Assembly: GCA_900770285.1 (NCBI GenBank)
Contig: CAAGJO010000030.1
Location: 5,085 to 69,084 of the forward strand
Length of the DNA stretch: 64,000 bases
Direction: 5' to 3'
From: Oscillospiraceae bacterium
GTDB taxonomy: Bacteria > Bacillota > Clostridia > Oscillospirales > Ruminococcaceae
Within the stretch, counting starts at the first letter, position 1. Every line of letters begins with the position of its first letter. Made by a program: the position numbers and the translations under genes. The notes under the pieces are model-generated. The model was not told the DNA's origin. It did no database searches and saw only the letters and a list, made by a program, of their open reading frames with translations. Of the stretch, positions 1-8,188 are shown one piece after another.

Positions 1-1
1 G

Positions 2-2389
2 AAAGATACAGTACAGTGGCCGTATGTATTTGACCGTGATGTTATTCTTGAGTCTCAGAGCAGCAGCAGTAATAATAAAAAATTTACTATAACCCGTGTG
101 GATCAGTATGAAAAGGATTTTGCACAGGATGATTACATTAACATTACAGATACCAACCGTGTAATTAACAGAGATAAAGTCAAAGTAAATAATACACTCA
201 TTGATATTGCTCCTGACAGAGCAACGGCATTTGCCGATCCGGATAAATATTCAGTTACAATATTCGGTGACAGCAGTGCAAGAGTATATTTCTATAAAGA
301 AAATGATACATTTGGGCTTGGAAAGGATAATGAAACCTTTGAGGTGGATTTGACAGGCAGCAGAATTTACGGTGTTGCACCAAGAAGCTATTCAAACGGA
401 AAGCCTGTCAATACCTACAGGACCTTCAGCTATTGGACTCGTTTTGATTTATCACAAAAGGATAAAACTCCGAGAACATCCTATGGCAATAAGGCAATGC
501 TTATTCCCGTACAGGATTATACAAAAAATGATGTATCAGAAGGTATTCCTGTTGATGAAAACGGAGATACTGTAAAGTCAGAAACCGAAAAGCCCGCAGG
601 TATTATTGCAGTTGCACATGTTTCAGTAGGAACAGGACAGTCAACAGTTGCATGGATGACAGCCAAGGAAGAAGGCGGAGAAGAACAGGATGTAAGCGAT
701 AATCTTCAGGATGTTCTTACTAAGGAAAACAAGATACTGCTGTTTGACCAGACGCATACGATAACCTACACCATGAATGTAATGAATCATACTCCTGCCG
801 AATCTGACAAGGATGAAGTAACAGAAGCTGATGACAGAAAGTATTCTTTAAAGGATATGGTTATCATAAATGCTTTGCCTCACGAGGGAGATAAAGCACC
901 GTTCTACAGCAGAGTACCTCGAAATTCGGATTTTGAAATATCAGAACTTTCATCTGTAAAGCTTTATTATGAAGACAAAAAGGCAGACGGAGATACTTCG
1001 TCAGACAGGGATCTTCATGAAATTGATGAGCAGTATTACCGGGTGCTTTACAGCACAAAGAAATCTACAGACATAACTGATGCCGATTGGAATCTGGGCG
1101 GAGGAGAAAACTGGAAGGATACCGCTGGGTATACCATGGAAGAATTGGAAGAACAGGGCTTGACTCTTGCAGACATCAAATCCGTAAGAATCGAGCTTCA
1201 TGACCCGACAACAACTTTCCCGAGTGATGAAACGGCAAGACAAAAGTACAGAGAGCTTATGAAAGCAGGACGTACAATTGTTGCACAGTATACTGCAAAG
1301 ACCAACAGAACGGATATTGAACCGGGAAAGACAGCATGGAATTCCTTTGGTTACCGGTTTAACAGATTTTTCAATGCCGATGATGAAAATCAGATAATGG
1401 AAGCGTCATCTATCAGAAACGGTCTGCAGATTCCTGCTATACCGATTTTGTATCAGAAGCTGATTGACTTCAATCGTGACCCGTATACTAACAATACAGG
1501 AGCAGATTTGAAGTTTGATTTCAAAATTACAAAGAATGCTATTGAAAAGGACGACGGAACAATTCAACCGTCACAGACAATTACATTCAGCGTTAACGTA
1601 CCAGATGGAAGCACATCAAATTATTTGAATCTTCAGGAAATTGGGGCAAATGACAGCATAAGCTGGACCCATGATGCAGATGATGACAGCTATTTCTGGG
1701 AAGATCAGGCAACCTATAAGGTAGAACAAACTGAAAATCCCGAAGACTTTAAGTTCTTCTCTGCGGCGGTTAACGGAAGTCAGACTACAGAATTTACTTA
1801 CTATGCAGATTATGAACCTGTTATCATATACGAGAATCAATGTCTTGACTGGATAGGAACAATGTACAAAATGGATATAAGAAGTGCTGGGCTTGATCCG
1901 GTTAATGACAAAGATGATCAAGATATGATTCTGTTATCTGATGCGGTATTTGCATTGTTTACAACAGATGAAACTCAAAAGCTTGATTTTGATAATCTGA
2001 CGGATGAACAGCAAGAGATATACAATGCCAACAAGGAAGAAATTGATAAAGCAGCAGCTCCTTTAGTTGAATTCGGCGGAAAGGGCGAAGAAGCAACGCA
2101 GCTTTACATTAAAGACATTGGAATTACGGATGATAACGGCAGAATAATATGGAACGAGTTAAAGGATGATAAATATTATATCAGAGAAATTGCAGCTCCT
2201 GATGGTTATTATCTGAATCTAAACTACTTGTCTATTACAAAATCAAATCCGGAGATTAACGTTTATGACCGTGTAGGCAAAAAGCTTCCTGACGCAGGTG
2301 ACGTTGGTACAGGTGTTTTCTATACTATTGGTGCGATTCTTCTTCTCTCCGGCATTGTATCTATAAAGAAAAAGTGGAAAAGGGAGTAA
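2..2389 (+). CDS. Large cell-wall-anchored pilin/adhesin with SpaA-like domain (5' partial)
   Basis: The frame is open from the first bases of the window, so the N-terminus and any signal peptide lie outside; about 795 residues are visible. The C-terminal part holds a SpaA/Cna-B-like segment (DAVFALF ... YYIREIAAPDGYYLN), whose REIAAPDGY ending is the usual E-box strand of isopeptide-stabilised pilins. The tail is a sortase-type signal: LPDAG, a hydrophobic helix (VFYTIGAILLLSGIVSI) and a basic end (KKKWKRE). The motif is LPxAG instead of LPxTG. The protein is most likely the large tip or adhesive subunit of a pilus whose smaller subunit is the next gene. It could also be a single surface adhesin. 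The sortase would have to lie upstream or elsewhere. Confidence 0.75.
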   Translation, partial: KDTVQWPYVFDRDVILESQSSSSNNKKFTITRVDQYEKDFAQDDYINITDTNRVINRDKVKVNNTLIDIAPDRATAFADPDKYSVTIFGDSSARVYFYKENDTFGLGKDNETFEVDLTGSRIYGVAPRSYSNGKPVNTYRTFSYWTRFDLSQKDKTPRTSYGNKAMLIPVQDYTKNDVSEGIPVDENGDTVKSETEKPAGIIAVAHVSVGTGQSTVAWMTAKEEGGEEQDVSDNLQDVLTKENKILLFDQTHTITYTMNVMNHTPAESDKDEVTEADDRKYSLKDMVIINALPHEGDKAPFYSRVPRNSDFEISELSSVKLYYEDKKADGDTSSDRDLHEIDEQYYRVLYSTKKSTDITDADWNLGGGENWKDTAGYTMEELEEQGLTLADIKSVRIELHDPTTTFPSDETARQKYRELMKAGRTIVAQYTAKTNRTDIEPGKTAWNSFGYRFNRFFNADDENQIMEASSIRNGLQIPAIPILYQKLIDFNRDPYTNNTGADLKFDFKITKNAIEKDDGTIQPSQTITFSVNVPDGSTSNYLNLQEIGANDSISWTHDADDDSYFWEDQATYKVEQTENPEDFKFFSAAVNGSQTTEFTYYADYEPVIIYENQCLDWIGTMYKMDIRSAGLDPVNDKDDQDMILLSDAVFALFTTDETQKLDFDNLTDEQQEIYNANKEEIDKAAAPLVEFGGKGEEATQLYIKDIGITDDNGRIIWNELKDDKYYIREIAAPDGYYLNLNYLSITKSNPEINVYDRVGKKLPDAGDVGTGVFYTIGAILLLSGIVSIKKKWKRE

Positions 2390-2393
2390 AAAC

Positions 2394-2428
2394 AAAGCTT
2401 CCCTTGTAAACTCCAGGGGAAGCTTTTG
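2394..2428 (+). terminator. Rho-independent terminator after the large pilin gene
   Basis: A 10-bp stem (2394-2403 with 2417-2426) directly follows the stop codon and ends in a short T run. It separates this gene from the next, which has its own promoter. Confidence 0.8.
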
Positions 2429-2512
2429 CTCTTTATATAACTGTTAGTTAGCATTGTATTTGGTGTTTAAGCTTAATAATAGAGGAAAATACAAAAAAGA
2501 TTTTATGAATTA

Positions 2513-2541
2513 TTGACAAATAAAGAAAAGTATGCTATAAT
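2513..2541 (+). promoter_or_regulatory. Sigma-A promoter of the second pilin gene
   Basis: TTGACA at 2513-2518 and TATAAT at 2536-2541 are separated by exactly 17 nt, a full consensus match. It gives a 5' leader of about 50 nt before the ATG at 2598. Confidence 0.85.
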
Positions 2542-2560
2542 ACATTTAGTTGAAATTTTT

Positions 2561-2583
2561 AAACATATTTTTATAATATGTTT
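2561..2583 (+). promoter_or_regulatory. Perfect 9-bp inverted repeat in the pilin 5' leader
   Basis: AAACATATT (2561-2569) and AATATGTTT (2575-2583) pair perfectly around a 5-nt loop. The repeat sits between the expected transcription start and the ribosome binding site (about 2586-2591). It could be an operator or an mRNA hairpin that limits access to the ribosome site; there is no T run, so it is not a terminator. Confidence 0.5.
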
Positions 2584-2597
2584 TTGAAGGTGAAAAT

Positions 2598-4391
2598 ATG
2601 AAATTAGCTTATATAACTAAACATTTGGCTGCAATGGCTGCAGCAGTGCTTATGACAGTTACTGCGGTTTCACTGAGTACGGTGTCTTTTGCTGATTATC
2701 CTGATGAAGGTCATAACTGCATTATGGTAAGTGAATTTGAAGGTACTCACAGCATTCAGTACAATGCATATCAGGTTTTTAAGTTAAAAAATTCAGATTA
2801 TGAAAATGTTCAGGATTGGGGCAACGGAATTGATGTTAATGAAAATCTCATTAATGATTTGAAGAACATTCCTGAATTTAATAATAACAATTGTTTTGAA
2901 GACAGTGACGGCAATGCTTATTCCAATTCTAAGATCGCAAGGAAGTGTGCAGCAGTTCTGGGTAAGGAAGACGACAATTCAAGCTTGGTGAAAATTTTTG
3001 CAAAAACTATTGCTAAGTATAAAATAGATGAAAACTCTGCTGCGGTTGACAATGCTACAGGGAAAACTGCAGAAAACTTAAGCGATGGATACTGGATGGT
3101 TTTGGGTAAGTCATATAAAGGTGATAATCAGTCAGAAAATGTTGTTTGGTCCAGTGGCTTGCTGAAAGCTGTACGAGGAGGAACTGCAGATAATGTAAAT
3201 GTTGTAAAGGTAATGGCAAAGCTTTATCTTCCGACTGTAGAAATTAAAGTACTTGACGAAAGAAACGATGTGAAAACATGGCAGGACGTCACTGATGCAA
3301 CGGTGGGCGATATGATTTCTTTCCGCTTATATGCAACTTTGCCTGCCGATTATAATTCTTACAGCGGCTATTATGCTCAGTTCAAGGACAGCCTTAACAC
3401 AGATGTGTACAATGTTGATGCCGGAAGTTTTAAGTGTTACAAAAAAAGTGCAATATCAAGCTACTCGGAAGATAACAGCGGTGATGTTACAGACAATGAT
3501 ATAATAGTTGATTCAGAGGGAAAATGTCCTTTTGAATATTCTCTCACAGATTACGGATTTGATGCATCTTGTCAGAATCTTAAGAACTATTCTGATAAAA
3601 ATGGCAATGCTTTCAGTGCCGGGGACATGATTATTTTGGAATACAAAGCCAAGCTTTGCAATGGTGACAACCTTGCAGTTTCTCCAAAAGATACAGGCAA
3701 TTCCAATAAAGCTGCTTTTGTTTATTCAAACAACGAGTATGGTGACTTCAGCAGCCGGGAGCATCAAGGAATAACAGCTTCTGATGAAGTAAAGGTACTT
3801 ACATATGAGATAGATGCTGTAAAAGTAGACTCTGAGAACAAGGATTTAAAGCTTGAAGGCGCAGTTTTTGCATTAAAAAACAATGACGGAAAGTATGCAC
3901 GCTTTGAAAGCGATGATAACATTTCAAAAATCATGGAATGGGTTGACAAAGAACCTACAGCTGATGACAAGGATTATGTTGTAGCTTCGGATAAAAATGG
4001 CGAGTTTAATATAAAGGGAATCGGTTCGGGCAACTATGTACTTCAGGAGATTAAATCACCTTACGGATATGTTCCAAAGGACGTTGCCTTTAAAATTAAT
4101 TCAAAGCTAGCAGAAGAGGTTGAACTTTTCAATGATGATGTTAATGCTCTTGAGGCATTGAGCTACTGGTACAAGCTTGATGAAGAAAACTCAGACTTTG
4201 AAGAAGTCAAGGGCGCAGGAAACATCAGCAAGGGAATTATAACCATTAACATTGAAAATGTATGGCTTGAGGCACCCGGAGTAGGCGGAATGGGAAGAAC
4301 AATTCTTTATATTTGCGGCGGAACTATAATTTGTGCTGCAGTGATTTCTCTTATTGTCAAGAAACGTTCCCAAAGTGCTGACGAGGACTAG
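2598..4391 (+). CDS. SpaA-type pilin backbone-like surface protein
   Basis: A 597-residue secreted protein. Residues 1-32 are a signal peptide ending VSFA. The first mature domain contains the YQVFKLK segment typical of backbone pilins. A C-terminal SpaA/Cna-B domain runs from about residue 400 (EIDAVKVDSENK, EGAVFALKN) to the E-box YVLQEIKSPYGY. The sorting region is APGVGGMG, then a hydrophobic helix (TILYICGGTIICAAVISLIV) and KKR. The APGVG block stands where LPxTG would be expected. It follows the larger pilin gene on the same strand but has its own promoter. Most likely it is the polymerising shaft subunit; that role is inferred from size and domain order. Confidence 0.75.
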   Translation: MKLAYITKHLAAMAAAVLMTVTAVSLSTVSFADYPDEGHNCIMVSEFEGTHSIQYNAYQVFKLKNSDYENVQDWGNGIDVNENLINDLKNIPEFNNNNCFEDSDGNAYSNSKIARKCAAVLGKEDDNSSLVKIFAKTIAKYKIDENSAAVDNATGKTAENLSDGYWMVLGKSYKGDNQSENVVWSSGLLKAVRGGTADNVNVVKVMAKLYLPTVEIKVLDERNDVKTWQDVTDATVGDMISFRLYATLPADYNSYSGYYAQFKDSLNTDVYNVDAGSFKCYKKSAISSYSEDNSGDVTDNDIIVDSEGKCPFEYSLTDYGFDASCQNLKNYSDKNGNAFSAGDMIILEYKAKLCNGDNLAVSPKDTGNSNKAAFVYSNNEYGDFSSREHQGITASDEVKVLTYEIDAVKVDSENKDLKLEGAVFALKNNDGKYARFESDDNISKIMEWVDKEPTADDKDYVVASDKNGEFNIKGIGSGNYVLQEIKSPYGYVPKDVAFKINSKLAEEVELFNDDVNALEALSYWYKLDEENSDFEEVKGAGNISKGIITINIENVWLEAPGVGGMGRTILYICGGTIICAAVISLIVKKRSQSADED

Positions 4392-4420
4392 TACGCAAAG
4401 TAAAACAGAGATTATATTAC

Positions 4421-4452
4421 AATCCCCAGACTAAAAGATCTGGGGATTTTCT
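4421..4452 (+). terminator. Terminator after the second pilin gene
   Basis: A perfect 10-bp stem (4421-4430 with 4439-4448) with an 8-nt loop is followed by TTTT. Confidence 0.8.
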
Positions 4453-4486
4453 CTGGCTTAAAATATTATTGAATTGGGAAAAGTGC

Positions 4487-4523
4487 AAAGTAAAAGACTG
4501 CCGCAGTTAATACGACAGTCTTT
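4487..4523 (-). terminator. Probable terminator of the htrA gene
   Basis: Read on the minus strand, 4523-4513 pairs with 4503-4493 over 11 bp with one G-U pair, about 40 nt after the htrA stop. The T tract is interrupted (TTTACTTT), so efficiency is uncertain. Confidence 0.5.
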
Positions 4524-4564
4524 CAGAGGAAATATATGAAAAAATTGTGACGTAATCTGATGGA

Positions 4565-6112
4565 TTAAAAACCGAATTTCTTATAGAATTCCTGAATCTG
4601 ATCCTGTTCCTGCTGCTCTTCTGTAGTGCTGTTATCGTTATCAGATTCTTTCATTTCGTCAAGCGTTACCTTAATATCGGTTATCTTGTTGTTTCTGTAA
4701 AGGGAAACTGTAATTGTATCTCCTGCTTTATACTTTTCTTTGATAGAGTTGAATTCTTCGATTGATTCTATAAGCTTACCTTCGATTCCAACGATGATAT
4801 CATTTTTCTTAATACCTGCTTTTTCAGCAGCGCTTCCTGCTGTTACTGATTTAACAATGAATCCCTTTGGAACATCATAATACTCTGAGTAGATGTTTGA
4901 TATGTTCATACCGCTTATGCCAAGGGTTGGTCTGTTTTTAACATAACCGTTTTCCATAAGATCCTTAACTATTGGCAAAGCTTCGTCAATAGGAATTGCA
5001 AAGCCAAGTGCTTCACCGTATGTTGATGCAACCTTTGCAGATGTAATACCAATAACCTGACCGTATGCATTAATTAATGGTCCGCCAGAGTTACCGCTGT
5101 TAATAGCAGCGTCTGTCTGAATAAGGTTCATTGTTCGGTCATCAATTGTAAGGGTTCTGTCTGTAGCAGAAATAATTCCTGCTGTTACAGAGTTTGCAAG
5201 ATCTAAACCAAGAGGATTGCCGATTACGATTGAAGCCTCACCAACCTGTACGTCAGCTGATTTACCGAATTCAACGGCTGTAAGGCCCTTCTTTTCTATT
5301 TTGATTACAGCAATATCAGTTTGAGTATCTTTACCTATCAGCTTAGCCTGAATGGAGTTCTCGTTATCACTATCGCTGTCTTTGAAAGCATTTGATATAT
5401 CTCTTTTAGATTCTGAACTATCTGAGCTGCTGTCACTTTTTGAAGATGATGAATCGCTGTCGCTATACTCGCTTGGAAGAACCGCTGAAATAGCATTTGC
5501 GCCGTCAACAACGTGAGCGTTAGTGATAATATAGCCGTCTTCGCTCATGATAATTCCTGTTCCTGTAACAGTACCACTGTTTGTGATGCAGGATATTCCT
5601 ACGACTGAAGGTGAAACTTTCTTGACAATGTCCGGAATCTTCATAGCATCGTCAGGGGTAGAGAGCTGTTCAATAGTTGGAAGATCAGTACGTTCAGATG
5701 ATGAATCTGTGCTGGCGGAAGCTGTTGCATTGCTTGGTGTTGTTTTTCCGCTTTCATTTTCATCATTCTTTTGGAAAATTGAAACTCCAACAACTGCGGT
5801 AACACCTACCACTGCTGCACAAAGGCAAACTACCAATGTAGTAACAAGACCTTTATGTTTTTTCTTTTTAGGCGGCTGGTAAGAAAATTCGTTAAAGTTA
5901 TTCGGATTTCCGTTATAATTCTGATAGCCGTAATTTTGATACTGATTTTGCTGTCCGTTATAACCATATTGGTTATTCTGTGTATTTTGCTGAGTATTCT
6001 GAGTATTTTGTGTACTCTCCTGAGCATTCTGATTTACTTGATTGTCCTGCGGTGATGTATTGTTATTCGCCTCGCTTTGATTATTAAACTCATTACCGTT
6101 AAAGTTATCCAT
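4565..6112 (-). CDS. htrA: Membrane-anchored HtrA/DegP-like serine protease with PDZ domain
   Basis: A 515-residue trypsin-like protease for quality control or processing of exported proteins. Residues 1-85 are a cytoplasmic tail very rich in Gln and Asn, residues 88-113 a transmembrane helix. The protease domain carries the triad His200 (ITNAHVV), Asp266 (TDIAVIK) and Ser342 (GNSGGP). A PDZ domain fills the last ~110 residues (YVKNRPTLGISG ... AGIKKNDIIVGIEG). A Ser/Asp/Lys-rich low-complexity stretch at about residues 217-238 lies between His and Asp, in a surface loop. The start is supported by TAAGGAGAG upstream. It is monocistronic. The family is certain; the substrate is unknown. Confidence 0.93.
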   Translation of the reverse strand: MDNFNGNEFNNQSEANNNTSPQDNQVNQNAQESTQNTQNTQQNTQNNQYGYNGQQNQYQNYGYQNYNGNPNNFNEFSYQPPKKKKHKGLVTTLVVCLCAAVVGVTAVVGVSIFQKNDENESGKTTPSNATASASTDSSSERTDLPTIEQLSTPDDAMKIPDIVKKVSPSVVGISCITNSGTVTGTGIIMSEDGYIITNAHVVDGANAISAVLPSEYSDSDSSSSKSDSSSDSSESKRDISNAFKDSDSDNENSIQAKLIGKDTQTDIAVIKIEKKGLTAVEFGKSADVQVGEASIVIGNPLGLDLANSVTAGIISATDRTLTIDDRTMNLIQTDAAINSGNSGGPLINAYGQVIGITSAKVASTYGEALGFAIPIDEALPIVKDLMENGYVKNRPTLGISGMNISNIYSEYYDVPKGFIVKSVTAGSAAEKAGIKKNDIIVGIEGKLIESIEEFNSIKEKYKAGDTITVSLYRNNKITDIKVTLDEMKESDNDNSTTEEQQEQDQIQEFYKKFGF

Positions 6113-6240
6113 ATTAATCTCTCCTTAAAATTATATTTTGGTTTTGTTGCAGCCTTTCTTTTGTTCTATGTTTTATATTATAATCTTCTATGTGATAAAA
6201 ATATGATAAATTGAGAAAAGTTAGGTTATCTTAATTTGAT

Positions 6241-6274
6241 AAAAAAGGAAACACCCAAAAAATAGGGCATTTCC
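6241..6274 (-). terminator. Terminator of the aroC-DUF4364 operon
   Basis: On the minus strand a 10-bp stem (6274-6265 with 6256-6247, two G-U pairs) is followed by six T residues, just after the DUF4364 stop codon. Confidence 0.85.
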
Positions 6275-6288
6275 TGAAATTTCATTAA

Positions 6289-6879
6289 TTAATTGTCTTC
6301 GCTGATACTTGGAACATATTCCTCATTTTTTATAATATAGTCTATAACATTGCTGTAGAAGTCTGAAGGATTAATGCTTATCTTAGATTTAATATATTCT
6401 GCCTGTTCTTTATCGGGAGCAAAAAGAGTTATATCCATAAGGTTTATATTTCCGTCCTTGCAAATGCACTGAACGCTATAGCCTTTGTCAAGCTGTCTGA
6501 CATTAAATTCAATATTCTGGCTGTTTCTCAGCTTTGTGAAAAATCTCAGACCCGCAGCATAAATTCTGTCACGAACGCTTTTTTTTACAAGCTTTTTAAA
6601 GCTTACGGCACCGTTTTTTCCTTTTTCGGTAAGAACATAATATTCTATTCCTTCTATTTCTGAAAGAACAATAGTTTCATTCTCAAGCATTTCGGTAACT
6701 GCCTGAGAATATAGAAAATAGTTTACGATATTCTCACCTGTAGCGATTTCCAAAAGCTGTGCAGGGGTAACCGGCTGCTCAATCTGATAGAGAAAATACG
6801 CCAGAAGAATTTTTACTTCGTAAACATCAGTAGGACTTAGCAAACTCGGATTTACATTATCAATAAAATTTTGTTCCAT
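6289..6879 (-). CDS. DUF4364 family protein
   Basis: A 196-residue soluble protein that I recognise as the DUF4364 family, found widely in Clostridia. The first ~90 residues look like a winged-helix fold (PTDVYEVKILLAYFLYQI, TPAQLLEIATG, YYVLTEKGK). Whether it binds DNA is not known to me. It begins 11 nt after the aroC stop codon with an ACGAGGC ribosome site, so the two are co-transcribed. The hairpin after it ends the operon. Confidence 0.8.
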   Translation of the reverse strand: MEQNFIDNVNPSLLSPTDVYEVKILLAYFLYQIEQPVTPAQLLEIATGENIVNYFLYSQAVTEMLENETIVLSEIEGIEYYVLTEKGKNGAVSFKKLVKKSVRDRIYAAGLRFFTKLRNSQNIEFNVRQLDKGYSVQCICKDGNINLMDITLFAPDKEQAEYIKSKISINPSDFYSNVIDYIIKNEEYVPSISEDN

Positions 6880-6890
6880 TTTAAGCCTCG

Positions 6891-7982
6891 TTAAAAATTA
6901 GGATACTGAATCATATGATTAAGCAAAGCAAGATTTACGGCTGCTTCTACGCAGGGAACAGCTCTTGGAACAACACATGGGTCATGTCTGCCCTTAATGT
7001 TAATAGTTTCGTTTTTAAGAGCCGAGTAATCAATTGTTTCCTGAGGTCTTGAAATTGAAGGCGTTGGTTTAAAAGCAACTTTTAATGTAATAGGCATACC
7101 TGATGAAATACCGCCCAGAATACCACCATGGAAATTAGTTCTTGTAACAACATGCCCATTATCATCAACGTAAAATTCATCATTATTTTCTGAACCAAGC
7201 ATTTTTGATACATTAAAGCCTGCTCCGAATTCCAGACCTTTTACGGCTGGTATACCGAAAATAAGCTGTGCTATTGTATTTTCAAGTCCGTCAAAAATAG
7301 GTGAACCAATTCCGGCAGGAACGTTTATGGCAATACATTCTACAATTCCGCCAACGCTGTCCTGACTTTTTCTTGCTTTATCAATATCCTCAACCATTTT
7401 GATACCCTGAGCGTCAGAGATAGTCGGAAACTCTTTTTCACGAATCTTTATAATATCATCACGGGTTGTTTTGATAGGGTCGAAAGAACGGTCTTTTATT
7501 TTATGGATTTCTGCGATATGAGCACCAACATAAATACCGCGTCTTTCAAGAATCTGACCTGCAACAGCACCTGCAAAACAAAGGGGAGCGGTAAGTCTGC
7601 CTGAAAAATGTCCGCCTCCGCGAGGATCATTGAAACCTCTGTAACGCAGAGCGCCTGTATAGTCGGCATGTCCGGGACGTGCCAGCTTTGAAATATTTGA
7701 ATAATCATTGGAGTGCTGGTCCGTATTTTGAATTAAAGCACAAAGAGGAGTACCTGTAGTTTTACCGTTAAAAAATCCCGACATGATTTGAGGCATATCT
7801 TTTTCACGTCTTTGAGTAGATGTTCTGTTTTGTTTTGGTGCACGTCTGGACATGAAGTGCAGGATTTTATCCATGTCAAGAGGTTCTCCGGCAGGGACAT
7901 TATCCATGCATACACCGATTGCAGGACCATGGCTTTCGCCGAATATTGAAAATGATATATTATTTCTCCAATTTGATGCCAT
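6891..7982 (-). CDS. aroC: Chorismate synthase
   Basis: Makes chorismate from 5-enolpyruvylshikimate-3-phosphate, the last common step of aromatic amino-acid synthesis, using reduced FMN. The signature blocks are present: GESHGPAIG near the N-terminus, NDPRGGGHFSGRLTA in the middle and FKPTPSI in the last third. The protein is 363 residues, the usual length. An in-frame ATG 15 nt upstream (7997) is rejected because the strong GGGAGG ribosome site falls inside its first codons, at the right distance for the ATG at 7982. The partner genes aroB and aroA lie 8 kb away on the other strand. Confidence 0.95.
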   Translation of the reverse strand: MASNWRNNISFSIFGESHGPAIGVCMDNVPAGEPLDMDKILHFMSRRAPKQNRTSTQRREKDMPQIMSGFFNGKTTGTPLCALIQNTDQHSNDYSNISKLARPGHADYTGALRYRGFNDPRGGGHFSGRLTAPLCFAGAVAGQILERRGIYVGAHIAEIHKIKDRSFDPIKTTRDDIIKIREKEFPTISDAQGIKMVEDIDKARKSQDSVGGIVECIAINVPAGIGSPIFDGLENTIAQLIFGIPAVKGLEFGAGFNVSKMLGSENNDEFYVDDNGHVVTRTNFHGGILGGISSGMPITLKVAFKPTPSISRPQETIDYSALKNETINIKGRHDPCVVPRAVPCVEAAVNLALLNHMIQYPNF

Positions 7983-8044
7983 AATTCTTCCTCCCATATT
8001 TATTCAAAAGTATTGTCAATGCTTTTTTGAATTATTTGATTACA

Positions 8045-8073
8045 ATTATATCACAGGAAACAATAAATTGCAA
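8045..8073 (-). promoter_or_regulatory. Promoter of aroC-DUF4364
   Basis: On the minus strand TTGCAA (8073-8068) and TATAAT (8050-8045) are spaced by 17 nt, about 60 nt upstream of the chosen aroC start. Confidence 0.65.
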
Positions 8074-8145
8074 GCAAAAGAAAAATTCAGATAGATTTTC
8101 ATATACTTAAATAAAAAACTATTTAACCTTGCTTTTCTAATTCAA

Positions 8146-8178
8146 ATAAAAAGACACCATATACAATGATATGATGTC
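8146..8178 (-). terminator. Terminator of ilvB
   Basis: On the minus strand a 10-bp stem (8178-8169 with 8162-8153, one G-U pair) is followed by CTTTTTA, starting about 10 nt after the ilvB stop. Confidence 0.8.
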
Positions 8179-8188
8179 CTGTAATTTA

